Under the pieces are notes generated by a model that ran no database searches, was not told the DNA's origin, and was given only the letters and a program-made list of their open reading frames with translations. A DNA stretch of 64,000 nt from Amycolatopsis mediterranei (GTDB lineage: Bacteria > Actinomycetota > Actinomycetes > Mycobacteriales > Pseudonocardiaceae). Positions 30,567-37,836 of the stretch are shown here, in pieces; position 1 is the first letter of the stretch, and each line of letters starts with the position of its first letter. Location: positions 2,910,974 to 2,974,973 of the forward strand of contig NZ_CP100416.1 of the NCBI RefSeq assembly GCF_026017845.1, read 5' to 3'. The position numbers and the translations under genes were made by a program.

Positions 30567-32120
30567 TCACAGCCGCAGCTGCAGCTGGGTGAGCAAGCGC
30601 TGCGCCGGGTCGTCGAAGTCGACGCCGGACACCTCGGCCGCGCGGCGGACCCGGTAGCGGACCGTGTTCGGGTGGATGTTCAGCACCCGCGCCGCCGCGC
30701 GGACGTCGCCGAACGCGTTCAGCCAGGCCAGGACCGCCGGCACGAGGATGCCGCCGTGCTCGGTGTCGTGCTCCGCCAGGGTCGTCAGCCGCGGGTCGCG
30801 GATGCGCGGCTGCGCACCCAGGAAGGCCAGCACCTCCGACAGCAGCACTTCGGCGCGGACGTCGGCCAGCGAGGCGACGTCGGCGGCCCAGTGCCCGCGC
30901 GTCATCGCCGCCAGGACGCGGTCGGCGTCGCCGCGGGACGCCGCCGCCTCCGACAGGCGGGGTACGACGCCGCCGAGGGCCGCCCGCACCGGGACGTCCA
31001 GGTGCCGGCGGGCCGTGGCGGCGATTTCGCGGGCCAGCGCCAGCACTGCCGCGTCGGAGTGCTCGGGCAGGTCCGGCAGCAGCGCGTAGACGCGGCCGCC
31101 GATCACGCTCACCAGCGCGCTGCGCCGGTAGGCCGCCGTGTGGACGGCGATCAGGTGCACGAGTTCGGCTCGGCGCAGCTGCCGGTTGTCCGAACGCTCC
31201 AGCGAAAACGCCAGGACCTGCGCCGGCCGGGCCGGATCGGCGCCGATGTCGTCGGCGACGGACTCCGCGTCCAGCCGTCCTTCCAGCAGGCTCGCCAGGA
31301 GGTCTTCGCGCAGCCGCAGTTCCGGGCTCGGCAGCGTGCGGGCCCGGATCAGCTGCGGCGCCAGGGTGCGGCTCGCCCCGAGCAGCGCCGTCTCGGCGCT
31401 TTCGGTGAGCGGCTGGGCGCCCTCCTGGACCCAGATCGTGCCGAGCGGCTGCTTGCCCGCGTGGATGCCCGCCGCGATGCGGCGGCGGATGCCCAGCTCG
31501 GGCCGTTCGTCGATCCGAACGATTCCTTCCCCGGCCCGCAGCCGCTGGTAGACGCCCCATTCGCGGAGCATCGCGAGGTAGCGCTCCGGGCCTTCGCGGC
31601 CGAGGATCGACAGCCGCCGCAGCTCGTCGACCTCGTCGCCCGCCCGCGAATACGCCAGCACCCGGTTCGCCGTGTCCTCGATGCTGACCAGGCCGCCGGT
31701 GAGCGTCGCAACCGTCTGGGCCAGGGCGAACAGGTCGCCGAGCACTTCGCCGCCGGCTGCTTCCCCGCCCGCGCGGGCGGCCTCGACGACGCCGCGGGCC
31801 AGCGATTCGACCTGCTCCCAGCGCGCCTCCGCACCGACCGTGAGCAGCGCGACGCCCGCGTCGGCGGCGACGTCGGCCCCGGTCGCGCCCTTGACCGCCA
31901 CCGCGGCCGCACCGCCGCGCCCGGCCGCGCGGATGGCCGGGGCCGCCGCCCGGCCGCGGGCGCCGATCACCAGCACCAGGTCGCCGGGGGACGCCTCCAA
32001 CGGGTCTTCGGGGTCGAGGATCACGACGTCCGTGACGTCGACGCCGAGGCCGTGCGGCGCCACGACGACCTCGACGAGCGGCTCGCCGAGCGTCGCGAGG
32101 ACGTGGCGCAGTGACGTCAC
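30567..32120 (-). CDS. PucR-family transcriptional regulator of proline catabolism
   Basis: 517 residues. An N-terminal sensory part (DVVILDPEDPLEASPGDLVLVIGARG), a central GGDEF-like/PucR region, and the C-terminal helix-turn-helix AWLNAFGDVRAAARVLNIHPNTVRYRVRRAAEVSGVDF. Such proteins activate catabolic genes in response to substrate. It is divergent from pruA and proline dehydrogenase, and a perfect 10-bp inverted repeat lies between them; regulation of the proline genes is inferred from this. GTG start at 32118-32120 within the palindrome GTGACGTCAC. Confidence 0.92.
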   Translation of the reverse strand: MTSLRHVLATLGEPLVEVVVAPHGLGVDVTDVVILDPEDPLEASPGDLVLVIGARGRAAAPAIRAAGRGGAAAVAVKGATGADVAADAGVALLTVGAEARWEQVESLARGVVEAARAGGEAAGGEVLGDLFALAQTVATLTGGLVSIEDTANRVLAYSRAGDEVDELRRLSILGREGPERYLAMLREWGVYQRLRAGEGIVRIDERPELGIRRRIAAGIHAGKQPLGTIWVQEGAQPLTESAETALLGASRTLAPQLIRARTLPSPELRLREDLLASLLEGRLDAESVADDIGADPARPAQVLAFSLERSDNRQLRRAELVHLIAVHTAAYRRSALVSVIGGRVYALLPDLPEHSDAAVLALAREIAATARRHLDVPVRAALGGVVPRLSEAAASRGDADRVLAAMTRGHWAADVASLADVRAEVLLSEVLAFLGAQPRIRDPRLTTLAEHDTEHGGILVPAVLAWLNAFGDVRAAARVLNIHPNTVRYRVRRAAEVSGVDFDDPAQRLLTQLQLRL

Positions 32121-32130
32121 AGCAGTCTTA

Positions 32131-32172
32131 TTCGATCGGCCAAGATCATACGGGCGATTTTAGCCGATCGAA
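32131..32172. promoter_or_regulatory. Inverted-repeat operator between PucR gene and pruA
   Basis: TTCGATCGGC (32131-32140) and GCCGATCGAA (32163-32172) are perfect 10-bp inverted repeats, 22 bp apart (32 bp arm to arm, about three helical turns), in the divergent promoter region. This is the likely binding site of the adjacent regulator. Confidence 0.75.
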
Positions 32173-32237
32173 CAAGCCTGGGGCGCGTGTCCGGAGTTAC
32201 CGTTCGGGGCACTTGGACAGAAAGCAGAGGAGCCGCC

Positions 32238-33866
32238 GTGGACGCCGTGACCCAGACCCCCGCCCCGAAGAACGAGCCGGTGCTGACCTACGCGCCGGGC
32301 AGCGCCGAGCGCGCCGAGCTCGAGGGTGCGCTGAAGCGGCTGGGCCAGGCGGAACCGGTCGACCTGACCGTCACCATCGGCGGCGAGCAGCGCCCCGGCG
32401 GCGGCGAGAAGATCGACGTCGTCCAGCCGCACCACCACAAGCACGTGCTGGGCACCATCCACAGCGCGACGCAGCAGGACACCACCGACGCCATCGCGGC
32501 GGCCGCGAAGGCCGCGCCCGAGTGGCGCGCGCTGTCCTACGACGACCGCGCCGCGATCCTGCTGCGCGCCGCCGACCTGCTCACCGGCAAGTGGCGCGCC
32601 ACGCTCAACGCCGCCACCATGCTCGGCCAGTCCAAGACCGCGACCCAGGCCGAGATCGACGCCGCCTGCGAGCTCGCCGACTTCTGGCGCTTCAACGTCG
32701 AGTTCGGCCGCCGCATCCTCGCCGAGCAGCCGATCAGCTCGCCGGGCGTGTGGAACCGGATGGAGCACCGGCCCCTGGAGGGCTTCGTCTATGCGATCAC
32801 GCCGTTCAACTTCACCGCGATCGCCGGCAACCTGCCCACCGCGCCCGCGCTGATGGGCAACACCGTGCTGTGGAAGCCGTCGCCGACGCAGTCGTTCGCC
32901 GCCCACCTGACCATGCGGCTGCTGGAAGAGGCGGGCCTGCCGCCGGGCGTGATCAACCTGCTGCCCGGCGACGGCAAGGCCGTCTCCGAGGTCGCGCTGA
33001 CCCACCGCGACCTGGCCGGCATCCACTTCACCGGCTCGACCGCGACCTTCCAGCACCTGTGGGGCACGGTCGGCGCGAACATCGCGGGCTACCGCGGCTA
33101 CCCGCGGCTGGTCGGCGAGACCGGCGGCAAGGACTTCGTGCTCGCGCACCCGTCCGCCGACGTCGACGTCCTGCGCACCGCGCTGGTCCGCGGCGCCTTC
33201 GAGTACCAGGGGCAGAAGTGCTCCGCCGCTTCGCGCGCGTACATCCCGCGCAGCGTCTGGAACGAGCTGAAGGACGGCCTGGTCGCCGAGACCGAGGCGC
33301 TGTCCTACGGCGACGTCACCGACCTCTCGCACTTCGGCGGCGCGGTCATCGACCGGCGCGCGTTCACGAAGCACGCCGACCTGTTCGACCGGGTGCGCGG
33401 CGACGCCTCCGTCGAGGTCCTCACCGGCGGTACCGCCGACGACAGCGTCGGGTACTTCGTGCAGCCGACGATCCTCGTCTCGGACAACCCGAAGCACGAG
33501 ATCTTCTCGACCGAGTACTTCGGGCCGATCCTGTCGGTGTTCGTCTACGAAGACGGCGGGTTCGACGACGTCCTGAAGCTGATCGACTCCTCCGCCGCGT
33601 ATGCGCTGACCGGCGCGGTGATCGCCAACGACCGCACCGCCGTCGCGAAGGCCTCCGAGGCGCTGAAGTTCTCCGCGGGCAACTTCTACGTCAACGACAA
33701 GCCGACCGGCGCCGTCGTCGGCCAGCAGCCGTTCGGCGGGGCGCGGGCCTCGGGCACCAACGACAAGGCCGGTTCGGTCTTCAACCTGCTCCGCTGGACG
33801 AGCCCCCGCTCGATCAAGGAGACCTTCGTGCCGCCGACCAGTGTCCGCTACCCGCACCAGGGCTGA
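32238..33866 (+). CDS. pruA: L-glutamate gamma-semialdehyde dehydrogenase
   Basis: 542 residues of the monofunctional delta-1-pyrroline-5-carboxylate dehydrogenase type. Oxidises glutamate semialdehyde to glutamate with NAD. Catalytic Cys in GQKCSAASRAYIP and Glu in LVGETGGKDF; FTGSTATFQHLW and FGGARASGTNDKAG are family blocks. The GTG at 32238 follows GAGGAG; an earlier in-frame GTG at 32187 lies next to the operator and is less likely. Proline dehydrogenase follows 13 bp later. Confidence 0.95.
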   Translation: MDAVTQTPAPKNEPVLTYAPGSAERAELEGALKRLGQAEPVDLTVTIGGEQRPGGGEKIDVVQPHHHKHVLGTIHSATQQDTTDAIAAAAKAAPEWRALSYDDRAAILLRAADLLTGKWRATLNAATMLGQSKTATQAEIDAACELADFWRFNVEFGRRILAEQPISSPGVWNRMEHRPLEGFVYAITPFNFTAIAGNLPTAPALMGNTVLWKPSPTQSFAAHLTMRLLEEAGLPPGVINLLPGDGKAVSEVALTHRDLAGIHFTGSTATFQHLWGTVGANIAGYRGYPRLVGETGGKDFVLAHPSADVDVLRTALVRGAFEYQGQKCSAASRAYIPRSVWNELKDGLVAETEALSYGDVTDLSHFGGAVIDRRAFTKHADLFDRVRGDASVEVLTGGTADDSVGYFVQPTILVSDNPKHEIFSTEYFGPILSVFVYEDGGFDDVLKLIDSSAAYALTGAVIANDRTAVAKASEALKFSAGNFYVNDKPTGAVVGQQPFGGARASGTNDKAGSVFNLLRWTSPRSIKETFVPPTSVRYPHQG

Positions 33867-33879
33867 GAGGGAGACCGTC

Positions 33880-34809
33880 ATGTTGCGTGCCCCGCTGCTC
33901 GCCGCCGCCCGGTCGAAGGGCATCCGGCGGCTCGTCGAAGCCGTGCCCGCCACGCGATCCGTGGTGCGCCGGTTCGTGGCCGGGTCCGAGACTGCCGACG
34001 CCGTCCGCGTGGCCCGGGAACTGGCCGCGGACGGCCGCCGGATCACCCTCGACCACCTGGGCGAGGACACCACCGACGCCACGCAGGCGGCGGCGACCGT
34101 GGCGGCCTACGAAGCCGTGCTGACCGCGCTGGCCGCGGAAGGCCTGGCCGAGGGTGCGGACGTGTCGGTGAAGCTCTCGGCGGTCGGGCAGTTCCTGCCG
34201 TCGGACGGCGAGGACGTCGCCTTGGAGAACGCGCGGAAGATCTGCGCGGCGGCCGAGGCGGTCGGCGCCACCGTGACGCTCGACATGGAGGACCACACCA
34301 CCACGGACTCCACCCTCGGCATCCTGCGCGAGCTGCGCGGGGAGTACCCGTGGGTGGGCGCGGTGCTGCAGGCCTACCTGCGCCGCACCGAGCAGGACTG
34401 CCGGGAGCTGGCCGGGCCCGGCTCGCGCGTGCGGCTGTGCAAGGGCGCCTACGCCGAGCCGGAGTCCGTGGCGTTCCCGGAGAAGTCCGAAGTGGACAAG
34501 TCCTACGTCCGCTGCCTGCGCGTCCTGATGGCGGGCGAGGGCTACCCGATGGTGGCTTCGCACGACCCGCGGATGATCGAGATCGCCGCCGCGCTGGCCG
34601 AGGAGCACGGCCGCACGGACGACGACCACGAGTTCCAGATGCTCTACGGCATCCGGCCGGAGGAGCAGGCGCGGATCGCGGCTTCGGGTGCGCGCATGCG
34701 CGTCTACGTGCCCTACGGCGACGAGTGGTACGGCTACTTCATGCGGCGGCTGGCCGAGCGCCCGGCGAACCTGGGGTTCTTCCTCCGCGGCCTCGCGACG
34801 CGCTCCTGA
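33880..34809 (+). CDS. putA: Proline dehydrogenase
   Basis: 309 residues, monofunctional FAD-dependent ProDH that oxidises proline to pyrroline-5-carboxylate, feeding pruA just upstream. Family blocks: VSVKLSAVGQFL, TLDMEDHTTTDSTL, RVRLCKGAYAEPE, MVASHDPRM, EFQMLYGIRPEEQ and the FAD/proline-site RVYVPYGDEWYGYFMRRLAE. Start ATG at 33880 with GAGAGGGAG upstream. A 38-bp perfect palindrome directly follows. Confidence 0.95.
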   Translation: MLRAPLLAAARSKGIRRLVEAVPATRSVVRRFVAGSETADAVRVARELAADGRRITLDHLGEDTTDATQAAATVAAYEAVLTALAAEGLAEGADVSVKLSAVGQFLPSDGEDVALENARKICAAAEAVGATVTLDMEDHTTTDSTLGILRELRGEYPWVGAVLQAYLRRTEQDCRELAGPGSRVRLCKGAYAEPESVAFPEKSEVDKSYVRCLRVLMAGEGYPMVASHDPRMIEIAAALAEEHGRTDDDHEFQMLYGIRPEEQARIAASGARMRVYVPYGDEWYGYFMRRLAERPANLGFFLRGLATRS

Positions 34810-34810
34810 A

Positions 34811-34848
34811 CATGACGAAGGCCGCCCCGCGGGGCGGCCTTCGTCATG
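34811..34848. terminator. Bidirectional terminator
   Basis: A perfect palindrome with 19-bp arms (CATGACGAAGGCCGCCCCG and its complement) lies between the convergent proline dehydrogenase and thioredoxin genes. Confidence 0.85.
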
Positions 34849-34857
34849 TGGTGGTGG

Positions 34858-35229
34858 TCAGGCCTGTTCGGCCTCGGCTTCGGCGGCCTTGCGCTTGACC
34901 TCGGCCATGTCGACCTCGCGGGCCTGCTTGATCAGGTCCTCGAGGGCGGGCTCGGGGAGCGCGCCGGGCTGGGCGTAGATCAGCGTCTTGTCCCGGATGA
35001 TGGCCAGTGTCGGGATCGAGCGGACGTCGAACGCGGCGGCGAGCTGCTGCTGCGCTTCGGTGTCGACGCTCGCGAACACGATGTCCTCGTGCTTCTCGGA
35101 GGCCTTTTCGTAGACCGGCGCGAACTGGCGGCACGGCCCGCACCAGCTCGCCCAGAAGTCGATCAGGACGAACTCGTTGTCGTTTACCGTCTGGTCGAAG
35201 TTCTCGGCAGTCAGCTCAACGGTGCTCAT
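34858..35229 (-). CDS. trxA: Thioredoxin
   Basis: 123 residues with FVLIDFWASWCGPCRQFAPV (active-site WCGPC) and the cis-Pro in VRSIPTLAIIRD. It carries a charged C-terminal tail of about 20 residues (VKRKAAEAEAEQA) beyond the usual 105-110-residue fold. Start ATG at 35227-35229. Convergent with the proline genes and divergent from the DUF2630 gene. Confidence 0.95.
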   Translation of the reverse strand: MSTVELTAENFDQTVNDNEFVLIDFWASWCGPCRQFAPVYEKASEKHEDIVFASVDTEAQQQLAAAFDVRSIPTLAIIRDKTLIYAQPGALPEPALEDLIKQAREVDMAEVKRKAAEAEAEQA

Positions 35230-35313
35230 GCCCTGGTCAACGATCCGGGCGCGGCGGGAATTCCCGGGGCCGGGGTAGCGTCTCACCCGAGCAACCGTAC
35301 GAGGAGGAACACG

Positions 35314-35556
35314 ATGGCCGACGGCGAAATCCTGGGCCGGATCGACGAGCTGATCGCGGAGGAGCACGAGCTCCGGTCGCGCTCGGTCGGCGTCGGGCTG
35401 AGCGGCGGCGACAAGGACCGCCTCACCGCGGTCGAGCAGCAGCTCGACCAGTGCTGGGACCTGCTCCGGCAGCGGCGCGCGAAAACGGAGTTCCACGAGA
35501 ACCCGGACGAGGCCGCGGCCCGGCCGGTCTCCGAGGTGGAGTCCTACCGCCAGTAG
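35314..35556 (+). CDS. DUF2630 family protein
   Basis: 80 residues, a short helical actinobacterial protein: ILGRIDELIAEEHELRSRSV, DKDRLTAVEQQLDQCWDLLR and RPVSEVESYRQ are the family pattern. Function unknown. GAGGAGGAAC precedes the ATG. A GC-rich terminator follows within 10 bp. Confidence 0.9.
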   Translation: MADGEILGRIDELIAEEHELRSRSVGVGLSGGDKDRLTAVEQQLDQCWDLLRQRRAKTEFHENPDEAAARPVSEVESYRQ

Positions 35557-35562
35557 GCGCGA

Positions 35563-35588
35563 GCGGCCGCCCCGGGCGGGGCGGCCGC
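35563..35588 (+). terminator. Rho-independent-type hairpin after DUF2630
   Basis: GCGGCCGCCCC, loop GGGC, GGGGCGGCCGC: a perfect 11-bp stem followed by GAAAAATCTTCT. Confidence 0.75.
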
Positions 35589-35607
35589 GAAAAATCTTCT
35601 CCGGCGA

Positions 35608-35634
35608 TGTCGAAATGCCGGAACCGGCTTCGTC
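35608..35634 (+). promoter_or_regulatory. Putative ECF42-type promoter of the DGPF/VOC/sigma unit
   Basis: TGTCGA (35608-35613), 17-bp spacer, CGTC (35631-35634). ECF42 sigma factors are known to recognise a conserved TGTCGA -35 element with a CGTC/CGA-type -10 element. The adjacent operon encodes an ECF42-type sigma factor, so autoregulation is likely. Confidence 0.65.
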
Positions 35635-35686
35635 CCCGGGGTGGAAGCGGCCAGAATGGGCCGTCACACACCGAGGGAGCACCACG

Positions 35687-36097
35687 ATGGCGAAGTACCT
35701 GCTGCTGAAGCACTACCGCGGCGCGCCGGCCCCGGCGAACTGCGACACGACCATCGACCAGTGGACGCCGGACGAGGTCGCGGCGCACATCCAGTACATG
35801 CAGGACTTCGGGGACAAGCTCGTCGCCACCGGCGAATTCGTCGAACACCAGGCGCTCGCCCCGGAGGGGACGTTCGTCCGCTACGACGGCGAGGGACGGC
35901 CGCCGGTCACCGACGGCCCCTTCGCCGAGACCAAGGACCTCATCGCCGGCTGGACGGTGATCGACGTCGACAGCTACGAACGCGCCCTCGAGCTGGCCGG
36001 GGAGCTGTCGGCCGCGCCCGGCCCGGGCGGGCAGCCGATCCAGGAGTGGCTCGAGCTGCGCCCGTTCCTGACCGCGCCGCCGACCATCACGGAATGA
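35687..36097 (+). CDS. YCII/DGPF-domain protein
   Basis: 136 residues: MAKYLLLKHYRG at the start, FVRYDGEGRPPVTDGPFAETKDLIAGW containing the DGPF signature, and a C-terminal ELRPF. DGPF proteins are the hallmark genomic partners of ECF42 sigma factors; their reaction is unknown. Start ATG at 35687 after GAGGGAGC. It is the first gene of a three-gene unit. Confidence 0.93.
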   Translation: MAKYLLLKHYRGAPAPANCDTTIDQWTPDEVAAHIQYMQDFGDKLVATGEFVEHQALAPEGTFVRYDGEGRPPVTDGPFAETKDLIAGWTVIDVDSYERALELAGELSAAPGPGGQPIQEWLELRPFLTAPPTITE

Positions 36098-36108
36098 CGG
36101 GGAACACC

Positions 36109-36546
36109 ATGGTCCTGCCACGGCTGGAGCACGTCGGCATCGTCGTCGGGGACCTCGAGGCGGCGAAGGCGTTCTTCGTCGAGCTCGGGCTCGAGGTGGA
36201 GGGGGAGATGACGGTCGAGGGCCGCGCGGTCGACCGGATCGTCGGGCTGGACGGCGTCCGGTCCGACATGGCGATGATGCGGACGCCGGACGGCCACGGG
36301 AAGCTGGAGCTGATCCGCTACCGGAGGCCGGCGGGGCCGGGCGGGGACCCGGAGGCGCCGTCGAACGCGCCCGGCCTGCGGCACGTCCTGTTCGAAGTGG
36401 CGGACATCGAAGACGTCCTGGCGCGCCTGCAGCCGCACGGCGCCGAGCTCGTCGGCGAGCTGGTGCAGTACGAGGAGAGCTTCAAGCTCTGCTACGTCCG
36501 CGGTCCGGAGGGGATCATCGTCGAGCTGGCCGAGCGGATCGGCTGA
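36109..36546 (+). CDS. VOC-family (glyoxalase/methylmalonyl-CoA epimerase-like) protein
   Basis: About 145 residues: RLEHVGIVVGDLEAAKAFFVELGL at the N-terminus with a metal-ligand-type His, GLRHVLFEVADIEDVLARL in the second half, and a C-terminal GIIVELAERIG with the second-half Glu. This duplicated beta-alpha-beta fold binds a metal and small molecules. Start ATG at 36109 (GGGGA upstream) is preferred; the in-frame ATG at 36094 overlaps the preceding stop (ATGA) and is equally possible. Its stop is 3 bp before the sigma gene. Confidence 0.88.
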   Translation: MVLPRLEHVGIVVGDLEAAKAFFVELGLEVEGEMTVEGRAVDRIVGLDGVRSDMAMMRTPDGHGKLELIRYRRPAGPGGDPEAPSNAPGLRHVLFEVADIEDVLARLQPHGAELVGELVQYEESFKLCYVRGPEGIIVELAERIG

Positions 36547-36549
36547 GCC

Positions 36550-37692
36550 GTGGACGAAGCACTGGTCCGGAGCCTCACCCCGGGTGTCCTGGGTGCCCTC
36601 GTCCGCCGCGGAGCCGATTTCGCGGCGGCCGAGGACGCGGTCCAGGAAGCGCTGGTCGAGGCGCTGCGCGTCTGGGCGTCCGACGGCGTCCCGGCCAACC
36701 CGAAGGGCTGGCTGGTCACCGTGGCGTGGCGCAAGTTCCTCGACGCGACCCGGGCGGACGCCGCCCGCCGCAAGCGCGAGGACGTCGTCGAAGCCGAGGT
36801 GGGGCCCGGGACGGCGGCGGCCGTGGACGACACGCTCCAGCTGTACTTCCTGTGCGCGCACCCGTCGCTGACGCCGTCGTCCGCGGTGGCGCTCACGCTG
36901 CGGGCCGTCGGCGGGCTGACCACCCGGCAGATCGCGCAGGCGTACCTGGTGCCCGAGGCGACCATGGCGCAGCGGATCAGCCGCGCCAAGCGGACCGTGT
37001 CGGGGGTGCGGTTCGACCAGCCCGGCGACGTCGCGACCGTGCTGCGCGTGCTGTACCTGGTCTTCAACGAGGGCTACTCCGGGGACGTCGACCTCGCCGC
37101 CGAGGCCATCCGGCTGACCCGGCAGCTCGCGGCGGCCATCGACCACCCCGAGGTGGCCGGGCTGCTCGTGCTGATGCTGCTGCACCACGCCCGGCGCGCC
37201 TCCCGGACGACGGCGTCCGGGCGGCTGATCCCGCTCGCCGAGCAGGACCGGACCCGGTGGGACACCGCGCTGATCGCCGAGGGCGTGGCCATCCTGCAGC
37301 GGGCCCTGTCCCGCGACCGGCTGGGCGAGTTCCAGGCCCAGGCCGCCATCGCGGCCCTGCACGCCGACGCCCAGGACACCGCGGAGACCGACTGGGTGCA
37401 GATCGTCGAGTGGTACGACGAGCTCGTCCGCCTGACGGGCAGCCCGATCGTGCGGCTCAACCGCGCGGTCGCCGTCGGCGAGGCGGACGGCCCGCGGGCC
37501 GGGCTGGCTGCGCTCGCGGAACTGGACGACACGGTGCCGCGCTACACCGCGGTGTCGGCCTACCTCCACGAGCGCGACGGCGACCTGTCGACGGCGGCGA
37601 AGCTCTACGCCGAGGCGGCCCGCAAGGCGTCGAGCCTCCCCGAAGCCGACCACCTCACCCGCCAGGCCGCCCGCCTCAACACCGCCCGGTAA
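36550..37692 (+). CDS. ECF42-type RNA polymerase sigma factor (with C-terminal SnoaL/TPR-like extension)
   Basis: 380 residues. Sigma region 2 is in the first ~80 residues (GADFAAAEDAVQEALVEAL; NPKGWLVTVAWRKFLDATR), region 4 at about 110-165 (SSAVALTLRAVGGLTTRQIAQAYLVPEATMAQRISRAKR). A long C-terminal extension (about 170-380, including VLYLVFNEGYSGDVDLAAEAIRL and LNRAVAVGEADGPRAGL) is characteristic of ECF42. No anti-sigma gene is adjacent; the extension is known to be needed for activity in that group. The GTG at 36550 follows the VOC stop by 3 bp. The 5' end of the unit carries a TGTCGA-N17-CGTC promoter. Confidence 0.93.
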   Translation: MDEALVRSLTPGVLGALVRRGADFAAAEDAVQEALVEALRVWASDGVPANPKGWLVTVAWRKFLDATRADAARRKREDVVEAEVGPGTAAAVDDTLQLYFLCAHPSLTPSSAVALTLRAVGGLTTRQIAQAYLVPEATMAQRISRAKRTVSGVRFDQPGDVATVLRVLYLVFNEGYSGDVDLAAEAIRLTRQLAAAIDHPEVAGLLVLMLLHHARRASRTTASGRLIPLAEQDRTRWDTALIAEGVAILQRALSRDRLGEFQAQAAIAALHADAQDTAETDWVQIVEWYDELVRLTGSPIVRLNRAVAVGEADGPRAGLAALAELDDTVPRYTAVSAYLHERDGDLSTAAKLYAEAARKASSLPEADHLTRQAARLNTAR

Positions 37693-37708
37693 CCGGCGTG
37701 CGCGAAGG

Positions 37709-37826
37709 GTCGACACGCGTGATCGAGGAGTCGACACGCGTGATTGAAGGGTCGACACGGGGTCAGGGCCCGTGTCGACCCCCCAATCACGTGAGATGAC
37801 TCCTCAATCACGTGAGATGACCCTTC
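37709..37826. repeat. Inverted array of 21-bp repeats with central stem
   Basis: Units of 21 bp begin with GTCGACACGCGTGAT at 37709 and 37730 and partly at 37751; on the other side AATCACGTGAGATGAC begins units at 37785 and 37806 in opposite orientation. The centre, 37749-37781, is a perfect 13-bp stem (GGGTCGACACGGG / CCCGTGTCGACCC) with a seven-base loop. It lies between the convergent sigma-factor and hydrolase genes. Confidence 0.85.
37749..37781. terminator. Bidirectional terminator stem at the centre of the repeat array
   Basis: GGGTCGACACGGG (37749-37761), loop GTCAGGG, CCCGTGTCGACCC (37769-37781). Located between convergent genes; no U-tract, as is common in high-GC actinomycetes. 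Confidence 0.65.
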
Positions 37827-37836
37827 AAGCACGGGG

